This document shows, in pieces, positions 24,569 through 39,700 of a stretch of 64,000 bases of DNA. The notes beneath the pieces are model-generated. The model made no database searches. It was not told the DNA's origin and saw only the letters and a program-made list of their open reading frames with translations. Position numbers and translations under genes: made by a program. Source of the stretch: Actinernus sp. WN-2022 (Eukaryota > Cnidaria > Anthozoa > Actiniaria > Actinernidae). The stretch covers positions 1-64,000 of the forward strand of contig JAOWCC010000750.1 in the NCBI GenBank assembly GCA_030867875.1, read 5' to 3'. Each line of letters begins with the position of its first letter. Positions within the stretch are counted from its first letter, which is position 1.

Positions 24569-27500
24569 ATGAGGAATGATCAATCAGGAATGAGGAATGA
24601 TCAATCAGGAATCAGGAATGATGAATCAGGAATGAGGAATGATCAATCAGGAATGATGAATGATCAATCAGGAATCAGGAATGATGAATCAGGAATCAGG
24701 AATGATGAATCAGGAATGATGAATGATGTATCAGGAATCAGGAATGATGAATCAGGAAAGAGGAATGACGAATCAGGAATCAGGAATGGTGAATCATGAA
24801 TCAGGAATCAGGAATAATGAAACAGGAATCAGGAATGATGAATCAGGAATGAGGAATGATCACTCAGGAATGATGAATGATCAATCAGGAATCAGGAATG
24901 ATGAATCAGGAATCAGGAATGATGAATCAGGAATGATGAATGCTGTATCAGGAATCAGGAATGATGAATCAGGAAAGAGGAATGACGAATCAGGAATCAG
25001 GAATGGTGAATCATGAATCAGGAATCAGGAAATAATGAAACAGGAATCAGGAATGATGAATCAGGAATGATGCATCAGGAATGATGAATCAGCAATCAGG
25101 AATGATGAATCAGGAATCAGCAATGAGCAATCAGGAATGATGAATGATGAATCAGGAATGATGAATCAGGAATCAGGAATGATGAATCAGGAATCAGGAA
25201 TGATGAATCAGGAAAGAGGAATGATGAATCAGGAATCAGGAATGGTGAATCATGAATCAGGAATGATGAATCAGGAATCAGGAATGATGAATCAGGAATC
25301 AGGAATGATGAATCAGGAATCAGGAATGATGAATCAGGAATCATGAATGATGAATCAGGAATCAGGAATGATGAATCAGGAATGGTGAATCAGGAATGAT
25401 GAATCAGGAATCAGGAAGCAGGAATGATGAATCAGGAATGATGAATGATGAATCAGGAATAATGAATCAGTAATGATGAATCAGGAATCAGGAATCAGGA
25501 ATGATGAATCAGGAATCAGGAATCAGGAATGATGAATCAGGAATGATGAATGACGAATCAGGAATGATGAATGATGAATCAGGAATGATGAATGATGAAT
25601 GATGAATCAGGAATCAGGAATGATGAATCAGGAATAAGGAATGATGAATCAGGAATGATGAATGATGTATCAGGAATCAGGAATGATGAATCAGGAAAGA
25701 GGAATGACGAATCAGGAATCAGGAATGGTGAATCATGAATCAGGAATGATGAATCAGGAATCAGGAATAATGAAAAAGGAATCAGGAATGATGAATCAGG
25801 AATGATGAATCAGGAATGATGAATGATGAATCGGGAATGATGAATCAGGAATCAGGAATCAGGAATGATGAATCAGGAATGATGAATGATGAATCAGGAA
25901 TGATGAATGATGAATCAGGAATGATGAATCAGGAATCAGGAATGATGAATGATGAATCAGGAATCAGCAATGATGAATCAAGAATCAGGAATGATGAATC
26001 AGGAATGAGGAATGATCAACCAGGAATCAGGAATGATGAATCAGGAATGAGGAATGATGAATCAGGAATGATGAATGATGAATCAGGAATCAGGAATCAG
26101 GAATGATGAATCAGGAATGATGAATGATGAATGATGAATCGGGAATGATGAATCAGGAATCAGGAATCAGGAATGATGAATCAGGAATCAGGAATGATGA
26201 ATGATGAATCAGGAATCAGGAATGATGAATCAGGAATAAGGAATGATGAATCAGGAATGATGAATGATGAGTCAGGAATCAGGAATGATGAATCAGGAAT
26301 GATGAATGATGAATCAGGAATGATGAATGATGAATCAGGAATCAGCAATGATGAATCAGGAATGATGAATGATGAATCAGGAATCAGCAATGATGAATCA
26401 GGAATGATGAATGATGAATCAGGAATGATGAATAACGAATCAGGAATGATGAATCAGGAATCAGGAATGATGAATGATGAATCAGGAATCAGCAAATATG
26501 AATCAGGAATCAGGAATGATGAATCAGGAATGATGAATGATGAATCAGGATTGATGAATCAGGAATGATGAATCAGGAATCAGGAATCAGGAGTGATTAA
26601 TCAGGAATCAGGAATGATGAATCAGGAATGAGGAATGATGAATCAGGAATGAGGAATGATCAATCAGGAATGAGGAATGATGAATCAGGAATGAGGAATG
26701 ATGAATCAGGAATGAGGAATGATGAATCAGGAATGATGAATGATGAATCAGGAATCAGGAATGATGAATCAGGAATCAGGAATGATGAATGATATATCAG
26801 GAATCAGGAATGATGAATCAGGAAAGAGGAATGACGAATCAGGAATCAGGAATGGTGAATCATGAATCAGGAATCAGGAATAAGGAATGATGAATCAGGA
26901 ATGATGAATGATGAGTCAGGAATCAGGAATGATGAATCAGGAATGATGAATCATGAATCAGGAATCAGGAATCAGGAGTGATTAATCAGGAATCAGGAAT
27001 GATGAATCAGTAATCAGGAATGATGAATCAGGAATGATGAATGATGAATCAGGAATGATGAATCAGGAATCAGGAATGATGAATTATGAATCAGGAATCA
27101 GCAATGATGAATCAGGAATCAGGAATGATGAATCAGGAATGATGAATGATGAATCAGGAATGATGAATGATGAATCAGGAATGATGAATTAGGAATTAGG
27201 AATCAGGAGTGATTAATCAGGAATCAGGAATGATGAATCAAGAATCAGGAATGATGAATCAGGAATGAGGAATGATCAATCAGGAATGAGGAATGATCAA
27301 TCAGGAATCAGGAATGATGAATCAGGAATGAGGAAATGATGAATCAGGAATGATGAATGATGAATCAGGAATCAGGAATCAGGATGATGAATCAGGAATG
27401 ATGAATGATGAATCGGGAATGATGAATCAGGAATCAGGAATCAGGAATGATGAATCAGGAATCAGGAATGATGAATCAGGAATGATGAATGATGAATCAG

Positions 27501-30500
27501 GAATCAGGAATGATGAATCAGGAATGATGAATCAGGAATCAGGAATGATGAATGATGAATCAGGAATCAGCAATGATGAATCAGGAATCAGCAATGATGA
27601 ATCAGGAATGATGAATGATGAATCAGGATTGATGAATCAGGAATGATGAATCAGGAATCAGGAATCAGGAGTGATTAATCAGGAATCAGGAATGATGAAT
27701 CAAGAATCAGGAATGATGAATCAGGAATGAGGAATGAATCAGGAATGAGGAATGATCAATCAGGAATGAGGAATGATCAATCAGGAATCAGGAATGATGA
27801 ATCAGGAATGAGGAATGATCAATCAGGAATGATGAATGATCAATCAGGAATCAGGAATGATGAATCAGGAATCAGGAATGATGAATCAGGAATGATGAAT
27901 GATGTATCAGGAATCAGGAATGATGAATCAGGAAAGAGGAATGACGAATCAGGAATCAGGAATGGTGAATCATGAATCAGGAATCAGGAATAATGAAACA
28001 GGAATCAGGAATGATGAATCAGGAATGAGGAATGATCACTCAGGAATGATGAATGATCAATCAGGAATCAGGAATGATGAATCAGGAATCAGGAATGATG
28101 AATCAGGAATGATGAATGCTGTATCAGGAATCAGGAATGATGAATCAGGAAAGAGGAATGACGAATCAGGAATCAGGAATGGTGAATCATGAATCAGGAA
28201 TCAGGAATAATGAAACAGGAATCAGGAATGATGAATCAGGAATGATGCATCAGGAATGATGAATCAGCAATCAGGAATGATGAATCAGGAATCAGCAATG
28301 AGCAATCAGGAATGATGAATGATGAATCAGGAATGATGAATCAGGAATCAGGAATGATGAATCAGGAATCAGGAATGATGAATCAGGAAAGAGGAATGAT
28401 GAATCAGGAATCAGGAATGGTGAATCATGAATCAGGAATGATGAATCAGGAATCAGGAATGATGAATCAGGAATCAGGAATGATGAATCAGGAATCAGGA
28501 ATGATGAATCAGGAATCATGAATGATGAATCAGGAATCAGGAATGATGAATCAGGAATGGTGAATCAGGAATGATGAATCAGGAATCAGGAAGCAGGAAT
28601 GATGAATCAGGAATGATGAATGATGAATCAGGAATAATGAATCAGTAATGATGAATCAGGAATCAGGAATCAGGAATGATGAATCAGGAATCAGGAATCA
28701 GGAATGATGAATCAGGAATGATGAATGACGAATCAGGAATGATGAATGATGAATCAGGAATGATGAATGATGAATGATGAATCAGGAATCAGGAATGATG
28801 AATCAGGAATAAGGAATGATGAATCAGGAATGATGAATGATGTATCAGGAATCAGGAATGATGAATCAGGAAAGAGGAATGACGAATCAGGAATCAGGAA
28901 TGGTGAATCATGAATCAGGAATGATGAATCAGGAATCAGGAATAATGAAAAAGGAATCAGGAATGATGAATCAGGAATGATGAATCAGGAATGATGAATG
29001 ATGAATCGGGAATGATGAATCAGGAATCAGGAATCAGGAATGATGAATCAGGAATGATGAATGATGAATCAGGAATGATGAATGATGAATCAGGAATGAT
29101 GAATCAGGAATCAGGAATGATGAATGATGAATCAGGAATCAGCAATGATGAATCAAGAATCAGGAATGATGAATCAGGAATGAGAATGATCAACCAGGAA
29201 TCAGGAATGATGAATCAGGAATGAGGAATGATGAATCAGGAATGATGAATGATGAATCAGGAATCAGGAATCAGGAATGATGAATCAGGAATGATGAATG
29301 ATGAATGATGAATCGGGAATGATGAATCAGGAATCAGGAATCAGGAATGATGAATCAGGAATCAGGAATGATGAATGATGAATCAGGAATCAGGAATGAT
29401 GAATCAGGAATAAGGAATGATGAATCAGGAATGATGAATGATGAGTCAGGAATCAGGAATGATGAATCAGGAATGATGAATGATGAATCAGGAATGATGA
29501 ATGATGAATCAGGAATCAGCAATGATGAATCAGGAATGATGAATGATGAATCAGGAATCAGCAATGATGAATCAGGAATGATGAATGATGAATCAGGAAT
29601 GATGAATAACGAATCAGGAATGATGAATCAGGAATCAGGAATGATGAATGATGAATCAGGAATCAGCAAATATGAATCAGGAATCAGGAATGATGAATCA
29701 GGAATGATGAATGATGAATCAGGATTGATGAATCAGGAATGATGAATCAGGAATCAGGAATCAGGAGTGATTAATCAGGAATCAGGAATGATGAATCAGG
29801 AATGAGGAATGATGAATCAGGAATGAGGAATGATCAATCAGGAATGAGGAATGATGAATCAGGAATGAGGAATGATGAATCAGGAATGAGGAATGATGAA
29901 TCAGGAATGATGAATGATGAATCAGGAATCAGGAATGATGAATCAGGAATCAGGAATGATGAATGATATATCAGGAATCAGGAATGATGAATCAGGAAAG
30001 AGGAATGACGAATCAGGAATCAGGAATGGTGAATCATGAATCAGGAATCAGGAATAAGGAATGATGAATCAGGAATGATGAATGATGAGTCAGGAATCAG
30101 GAATGATGAATCAGGAATGATGAATCATGAATCAGGAATCAGGAATCAGGAGTGATTAATCAGGAATCAGGAATGATGAATCAGTAATCAGGAATGATGA
30201 ATCAGGAATGATGAATGATGAATCAGGAATGATGAATCAGGAATCAGGAATGATGAATTATGAATCAGGAATCAGCAATGATGAATCAGGAATCAGGAAT
30301 GATGAATCAGGAATGATGAATGATGAATCAGGAATGATGAATGATGAATCAGGAATGATGAATTAGGAATTAGGAATCAGGAGTGATTAATCAGGAATCA
30401 GGAATGATGAATCAAGAATCAGGAATGATGAATCAGGAATGAGGAATGATCAATCAGGAATGAGGAATGATCAATCAGGAATCAGGAATGATGAATCAGG

Positions 30501-30943
30501 AATGAGGAATGATGAATCAGGAATGATGAATGATGAATCAGGAATCAGGAATCAGGAATGATGAATCAGGAATGATGAATGATGAATCGGAATGATGAAT
30601 CAGGAATCAGGAATCAGGAATGATGAATCAGGAATCAGGAATGATGAATCAGGAATGATGAATGATGAATCAGGAATCAGGAATGATGAATCAGGAATGA
30701 TGAATCAGGAATCAGGAATGATGAATGATGAATCAGGAATCAGCAATGATGAATCAGGAATCAGGAATGATGAATCAGGAATGATGAATGATGAATCAGG
30801 ATTGATGAATCAGGAATGATGAATCAGGAATCAGGAATCAGGAGTGATTAATCAGGAATCAGGAATGATGAATCAAGAATCAGGAATGATGAATCAGGAA
30901 TGAGGAATGATCAATCAGGAATGAGGAATGATCAATCAGGAAT
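24569..30943. repeat. Tandem pair of 3.17-kb higher-order repeats
   Basis: Markers at 24723, 25137, 25816 and 26173 recur at 27899, 28312, 28991 and 29347. The offsets are 3176, 3175, 3175 and 3174; the one-base drifts are the phase breaks near 25030 and 29183. Both copies carry the join in which a block with GTATCAGG, GAAAGAG and GAAACAG runs into one with CACTCAGG and GCTGTATCAGG. The second copy starts with a partial-unit change at 27737, where GAATGATCAATCAGG is shortened to GAATGAATCAGG. The limits are approximate. Confidence 0.75.
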
Positions 30944-33720
30944 CAGGAATGATGAATCAGGAATGAGGAATGATCAATCAGGAATGATGAATGATCAATC
31001 AGGAATCAGGAATGATGAATCAGGAATCAGGAATGATGAATCAGGAATGATGAATGCTGTATCAGGATTCAGGAATGATGAATCAGGAAAGAGGAATGAC
31101 GAATCAGGAATCAGGAATGGTGAATCATGAATCAGGAATCAGGAATAATGAAACAGGAATCAGGAATGATGAATCAGGAATGATGCATCAGGAATGATGA
31201 ATCAGCAATCAGGAATGATGAATCAGGAATCAGCAATGATCAATCAGGAATGATGAATGATGAATCAGGAATGATGAATCAGGAATCAGGAATGATGAAT
31301 GACGAATCAGGAATCAGCAATGATGAATCAGGAATCAGGAATGATGAATCAGGAATGATGAATCAGGAATCAGGAATCAGGAATCAGGAGTGATTAATCA
31401 GGAATCAGGAATGATGAATCAGGAATCAGGAATGATGAATCAGGAATCAGGAATGATGAATCAGGAAAGAGGAATGATGAATCAGGAATCAGGAATGGTG
31501 AATCATGAATCAGGAATGATGAATCAGGAATCAGGAATGATGAATCAGGAATCAGGAATGATGAATCAGGAATCAGGAATGATGAATCAGGAATCATGAA
31601 TGATGAATCAGGAATCAGGAATGATGAATCAGGAATGGTGAATCAGGAATGATGAATCAGGAATCAGGAAGCAGGAATGATGAATCAGGAATGATGAATG
31701 ATGAATCAGGAATAATGAATCAGTAATGATGAATCAGGAATCAGGAATCAGGAATGATGAATCAGGAATCAGGAATCAGGAATGATGAATCAGGAATGAT
31801 GAATGACGAATCAGGAATGATGAATGATGAATCAGGAATGATGAATGATGAATGATGAATCAGGAATCAGGAATGATGAATCAGGAATAAGGAATGATGA
31901 ATCAGGAATGATGAATGATGTATCAGGAATCAGGAATGATGAATCAGGAAAGAGGAATGACGAATCAGGAATCAGGAATGGTGAATCATGAATCAGGAAT
32001 GATGAATCAGGAATCAGGAATAATGAAAAAGGAATCAGGAATGATGAATCAGGAATGATGAATCAGGAATGATGAATGATGAATCGGGAATGATGAATCA
32101 TGAATCAGGAATCAGGAATGATGAATCAGGAATGATGAATGATGAATCAGGAATAATGAATGATGAATCAGGAATGATGAATCAGGAATCAGGAATGATG
32201 AATGATGAATCAGGAATCAGCAATGATGAATCAGGAATCAGGAATGATGAATCAGGAATGATGAATGATGAATCAGGATTGATGAATCAGGAATGATGAA
32301 TCAGGAATCAGGAATCAGGAGTGATTAATCAGGAATCAGGAATGATGAATCAAGAATCAGGAATGATGAATCAGGAATGAGGAATGATCAATCAGGAATG
32401 AGGAATGATCAATCAGGAATCAGGAATGATGAATCAGGAATGAGGAATGATCAATCAGGAATGATGAATGATCAATCAGGAATCAGGAATGATGAATCAG
32501 GAATCAGGAATGATGAATCAGGAATGATGAATGATGTATCAGGAATCAGGAATGATGAATCAGGAAAGAGGAATGACGAATCAGGAATCAGGAATGGTGA
32601 ATCATGAATCAGGAATCAGGAATAATGAAACAGGAATCAGGAATGATGAATCAGGAATGATGCATCAGGAATGATGAATCAGCAATCAGGAATGATGAAT
32701 CAGGAATCAGCAATGATCAATCAGGAATGATGAATGATGAATCAGGAATGATGAATCAGGAATCAGGAATGATGAATGACGAATCAGGAATCAGCAATGA
32801 TGAATCAGGAATCAGGAATGATGAATCAGGAATGATGAATCAGCAATCAGGATCAGGAATCAGGAGTGATTAATCAGGAATCAGGAATGATGAATCAGGA
32901 ATCAGGAATGATGAATCAGGAATCAGGAATGATGAATCAGGAAAGAGGAATGATGAATCAGGAATCAGGAATGGTGAATCATGAATCAGGAATGATGAAT
33001 CAGGAATCAGGAATGATGAATCAGGAATCAGGAATGATGAATCAGGAATCAGGAATGATGAATCAGGAATCATGAATGATGAATCAGGAATCAGGAATGA
33101 TGAATCAGGAATGGTGAATCAGGAATGATGAATCAGGAATCAGGAAGCAGGAATGATGAATCAGGAATGATGAATGATGAATCAGGAATAATGAATCAGT
33201 AATGATGAATCAGGAATCAGGAATCAGGAATGATGAATCAGGAATCAGGAATCAGGAATGATGAATCAGGAATGATGAATGACGAATCAGGAATGATGAA
33301 TGATGAATCAGGAATGATGAATGATGAATGATGAATCAGGAATCAGGAATGATGAATCAGGAATAAGGAATGATGAATCAGGAATGATGAATGATGTATC
33401 AGGAATCAGGAATGATGAATCAGGAAAGAGGAATGACGAATCAGGAATCAGGAATGGTGAATCATGAATCAGGAATGATGAATCAGGAATCAGGAATAAT
33501 GAAACAGGAATCAGGAATGATGAATCAGGAATGATGCATCAGGAATGATGAATCAGCAATCAGGAATGATGAATCAGGAATCAGGAATGATGAATCAGGA
33601 ATCAGCAATGATCAATCAGGAATGATGAATGATGAATCAGGAATCAGCAATGATGAATCAGGAATCAGGAATGATGAATCAGGAATGATGAATCAGGAAT
33701 CAGGAATCAGGAATCAGGAG
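30900..33720. repeat. Tandem pair of 1.48-kb higher-order repeats
   Basis: Markers at 30900 and 31390 recur at 32377 and 32866, offsets 1477 and 1476. Each copy contains a block with GATCAATCAGG units, GTATCAGG (GCTGTATC in the first, GATGTATC in the second), GAAAGAG, GATGCATCAGG, the palindrome TGATTAATCA and the GAAGCAG marker. The segment 30900-33700 reappears at 61227-64000 with offsets of 30327 falling to 30306. The 21-base step is three units missing from the 61717 block. Confidence 0.75.
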
Positions 33721-36700
33721 TGATTAATCAGGAATCAGGAATGATGAATCAGGAATCAGGAATGATGAATCAGGAATGATGAATGATGAATCAGGAATGA
33801 TGAATCAGGAATCAGGAATGATGAATTATGAATCAGGAATCAGCAATGATGAATCAGGAATCAGGAATGATGAATCAGGAATGATGAATGATGAATCAGG
33901 AATGATGAATGATGAATCAGGATGATGAATCAGGAATTAGGAATCAGGAGTGATTAATCAGGAATCAGGAATGATGAATCAAGAATCAGGAATGATGAAT
34001 CAGGAATGAGGAATGATCAATCAGGAATGAGGAATGATCAATCAGGAATCAGGAATGATGAATCAGGAATGATGAATGATGAATCAGGAATCAGGAATCA
34101 GGAATGATGAATCAGGAATGATGAATGATGAATCGGAATGATGAATCAGGAATCAGGAATCAGGAATGATGAATCAGGAATCAGGAATGATGAATCAGGA
34201 ATGATGAATGACGAATCAGGAATCAGCAATGATGAATCAGGAATCAGAATGATGAATCAGGAATGATGAATCAGCAATCAGGAATCAGGAATCAGGAGTG
34301 ATTAATCAGGAATCAGGAATGATGTATCAGGAATCAGGAATGATGAATCAGGAATCAGGAATGATGAATCAGGAAAGAGGAATGATGAATCAGGAATCAG
34401 GAATGGTGAATCATGAATCAGGAATGATGAATCAGGAATCAGGAATGATGAATCAGGAATCAGAATGATGAATCAGGAATCAGGAATGATGAATCAGGAA
34501 TCATGAATGATGAATCAGGAATCAGGAATGATGAATCAGGAATGGTGAATCAGGAATGATGAATCAGGAATCAGGAAGCAGGAATGATGAATCAGGAATG
34601 ATGAATGATGAATCAGGAATAATGAATCAGGAATGATGAATGATGAATCAGGAATGATGAATCAGGAATCAGGAATGATGAATTATGAATCAGGAATCAG
34701 CAATGATGAATCAGGAATCAGGAATGATGAATCAGGAATGATGAATGATGAATCAGGAATCAGGAATGATGAATCAGGAAAGAGGAATGACGAATCAGGA
34801 ATCAGGAATGGTGAATCATGAATCAGGAATGATGAATCAGGAATCAGGAATAAATGAAACAGGAATCAGGAATGATGAATCAGGAATGATGCATCAGGAA
34901 TGATGAATCAGCAATCAGGAATGATGAATCAGGAATCAGGAATGATGAATCAGGAATCAGCAATGATCAATCAGGAATGATGAATGATGAATCAGGAATC
35001 AGCAATGATGAATCAGGAATCAGGAATGATGAATCAGGAATGATGAATCAGGAATCAGGAATCAGGAATCAGGAGTGATTAATCAGGAATCAGGAATGAT
35101 GAATCAAGAATCAGGAATGATGAATCAGGAATGAGGAATGATCAATCAGGAATGAGGAATGATCAATCAGGAATCAGGAATGATGAATCAGGAATGAGGA
35201 ATGATCAATCAGGAATGATGAATGATCAATCAGGAATCAGGAATGATGAATCAGGAATCAGGAATGATGAATCAGGAATGATGAATGATGTATCAGGAAT
35301 CAGGAATGATGAATCAGGAAAGAGGAATGACGAATCAGGAATCAGGAATGGTGAATCATGAATCAGGAATCAGGAATAATGAAACAGGAATCAGGAATGA
35401 TGAATCAGGAATGATGCATCAGGAATGATGAATCAGCAATCAGGAATGATGAATCAGGAATCAGCAATGATCAATCAGGAATGATGAATGATGAATCAGG
35501 AATGATGAATCAGGAATCAGGAATGATGAATGACGAATCAGGAATCAGCAATGATGAATCAGGAATCAGGAATGATGAATCAGGAATGATGAATCAGCAA
35601 TCAGGAATCAGGAATCAGGAGTGATTAATCAGGAATCAGGAATGATGAATCAGGAATCAGGAATGATGAATCAGGAATCAGGAATGATGAATCAGGAAAG
35701 AGGAATGATGAATCAGGAATCAGGAATGGTGAATCATGAATCAGGAATGATGAATCAGGAATCAGGAATGATGAATCAGGAATCAGGAATGATGAATCAG
35801 GAATCAGGAATGATGAATCAGGAATCATGAATGATGAATCAGGAATCAGGAATGATGAATCAGGAATGGTGAATCAGGAATGATGAATCAGGAATCAGGA
35901 AGCAGGAATGATGAATCAGGAATGATGAATGATGAATCAGGAATAATGAATCAGTAATGATGAATCAGGAATCAGGAATCAGGAATGATGAATCAGGAAT
36001 CAGGAATCAGGAATGATGAATCAGGAATGATGAATGACGAATCAGGAATGATGAATGATGAATCAGGAATGATGAATGATGAATGATGAATCAGGAATCA
36101 GGAATGATGAATCAGGAATAAGGAATGATGAATCAGGAATGATGAATGATGTATCAGGAATCAGGAATGATGAATCAGGAAAGAGGAATGACGAATCAGG
36201 AATCAGGAATGGTGAATCATGAATCAGGAATGATGAATCAGGAATCAGGATAATGAAACAGGAATCAGGAATGATGAATCAGGAATGATGGATCAGGAAT
36301 GATGAATCAGCAATCAGGAATGATGAATCAGGAATCAGGAATGATGAATCAGGAATCAGCAATGATCAATCAGGAATGATGAATGATGAATCAGGAATCA
36401 GCAATGATGAATCAGGAATCAGGAATGATGAATCAGGAATGATGAATCAGGAATCAGGAATCAGGAATCAGGAGTGATTAATCAGGAATCAGGAATGATG
36501 AATCAGGAATCAGGAATGATGAATCAGGAATGATGAATGATGAATCAGGAATGATGAATCAGGAATCAGGAATGATGAATTATGAATCAGGAATCAGCAA
36601 TGATGAATCAGGAATCAGGAATGATGAATCAGGAATGATGAATGATGAATCAGGAATGATGAATGATGAATCAGGAATGATGAATCAGGAATTAGGAATC

Positions 36701-39700
36701 AGGAGTGATTAATCAGGAATCAGGAATGATGAATCAAGAATCAGGAATGATCAATCAGGAATGAGGAATGATCAATCAGGAATGATGAATGATGTATCAG
36801 GAATCAGGAATGATGAATCAGGAAAGAGGAATGACGAATCAGGAATCAGGAATGGTGAATCATGAATCAGGAATCAGGAATAATGAAACAGGAATCAGGA
36901 ATGATGAATCAGGAATGATGCATCAGGAATGATGAATCAGCAATCAGGAATGATGAATCAGGAATCAGCAATGATCAATCAGGAATGATGAATGATGAAT
37001 CAGGAATGATGAATCAGGAATCAGGAATGATGAATGACGAATCAGGAATCAGCAATGATGAATCAGGAATCAGGAATGATGAATCAGGAATGATGAATCA
37101 GCAATCAGGAATCAGGAATCAGGAGTGATTAATCAGGAATCAGGAATGATGAATCAGGAATCAGGAATGATGAATCAGGAATCAGGAATGATGAATCAGG
37201 AAAGAGGAATGATGAATCAGGAATCAGGAATGGTGAATCATGAATCAGGAATGATGAATCAGGAATCAGGAATGATGAATCAGGAATCAGGAATGATGAA
37301 TCAGGAATCAGGAATGATGAATCAGGAATCATGAATGATGAATCAGGAATCAGGAATGATGAATCAGGAATGGTGAATCAGGAATGATGAATCAGGAATC
37401 AGGAAGCAGGAATGATGAATCAGGAATGATGAATGATGAATCAGGAATAATGAATCAGTAATGATGAATCAGGAATCAGGAATCAGGAATGATGAATCAG
37501 GAATCAGGAATCAGGAATGATGAATCAGGAATGATGAATGACGAATCAGGAATGATGAATGATGAATCAGGAATGATGAATGATGAATGATGAATCAGGA
37601 ATCAGGAATGATGAATCAGGAATAAGGAATGATGAATCAGGAATGATGAATGATGTATCAGGAATCAGGAATGATGAATCAGGAAAGAGGAATGACGAAT
37701 CAGGAATCAGGAATGGTGAATCATGAATCAGGAATGATGAATCAGGAATCAGGAATAATGAAACAGGAATCAGGAATGATGAATCAGGAATGATGCATCA
37801 GGAATGATGAATCAGCAATCAGGAATGATGAATCAGGAATCAGGAATGATGAATCAGGAATCAGCAATGATCAATCAGGAATGATGAATGATGAATCAGG
37901 AATCAGCAATGATGAATCAGGAATCAGGAATGATGAATCAGGAATGATGAATCAGGAATCAGGAATCAGGAATCAGGAGTGATTAATCAGGAATCAGGAA
38001 TGATGAATCAGGAATCAGGAATGATGAATCAGGAATGATGAATGATGAATCAGGAATGATGAATCAGGAATCAGGAATGATGAATTATGAATCAGGAATC
38101 AGCAATGATGAATCAGGAATCAGGAATGATGAATCAGGAATGATGAATGATGAATCAGGAATGATGAATGATGAATCAGGAATGATGAATCAGGAATTAG
38201 GAATCAGGAGTGATTAATCAGGAATCAGGAATGATGAATCAAGAATCAGGAATGATGAATCAGGAATGAGGAATGATCAATCAGGAATGAGGAATGATCA
38301 ATCAGGAATCAGGAATGATGAATCAGGAATGATGAATGATGAATCAGGAATCAGGAATCAGGAATGATGAATCAGGAATGATGAATGATGAATCGGGAAT
38401 GATGAATCAGGAATCAGGAATCAGGAATGATGAATCAGGAATCAGGAATGATGAATCAGGAATGATGAATGACGAATCAGGAATCAGCAATGATGAATCA
38501 GGAATCAGGAATGATGAATCAGGAATGATGAATCAGCAATCAGGAATCAGGAATCAGGAGTGATTAATCAGGAATCAGGAATGATGAATCAGGAATCAGG
38601 AATGATGAATCAGGAATCAGGAATGATGAATCAGGAAAGAGGAATGATGAATCAGGAATCAGGAATGGTGAATCATGAATCAGGAATGATGAATCAGGAA
38701 TCAGGAATGATGAATCAGGAATCAGGAATGATGAATCAGGAATCAGGAATGATGAATCAGGAATCATGAATGATGAATCAGGAATCAGGAATGATGAATC
38801 AGGAATGGTGAATCAGGAATGATGAATCAGGAATCAGGAAGCAGGAATGATGAATCAGGAATGATGAATGATGAATCAGGAATAATGAATCAGGAATGAT
38901 GAATGATGAATCAGGAATGATGAATCAGGAATCAGGAATGATGAATTATGAATCAGGAATCAGCAATGATGAATCAGGAATCAGGAATGATGAATCAGGA
39001 ATGATGAATGATGAATCAGAATCAGGAATGATGAATCAGGAAAGAGGAATGACGAATCAGGAATCAGGAATGGTGAATCATGAATCAGGAATGATGAATC
39101 AGGAATCAGGAATAATGAAACAGGAATCAGGAATGATGAATCAGGAATGATGCATCAGGAATGATGAATCAGCAATCAGGAATGATGAATCAGGAATCAG
39201 GAATGATGAATCAGGAATCAGCAATGATCAATCAGGAATGATGAATGATGAATCAGGAATCAGCAATGATGAATCAGGAATCAGGAATGATGAATCAGGA
39301 ATGATGAATCAGGAATCAGGAATCAGGAATCAGGAGTGATTAATCAGGAATCAGGAATGATGAATCAAGAATCAGGAATGATGAATCAGGAATGAGGAAT
39401 GATCAATCAGGAATGAGGAATGATCAATCAGGAATCAGGAATGATGAATCAGGAATGAGGAATGATCAATCAGGAATGATGAATGATCAATCAGGAATCA
39501 GGAATGATGAATCAGGAATCAGGAATGATGAATCAGGAATGATGAATGATGTATCAGGAATCAGGAATGATGAATCAGGAAAGAGGAATGACGAATCAGG
39601 AATCAGGAATGGTGAATCATGAATCAGGAATCAGGAATAATGAAACAGGAATCAGGAATGATGAATCAGGAATGATGCATCAGGAATGATGAATCAGCAA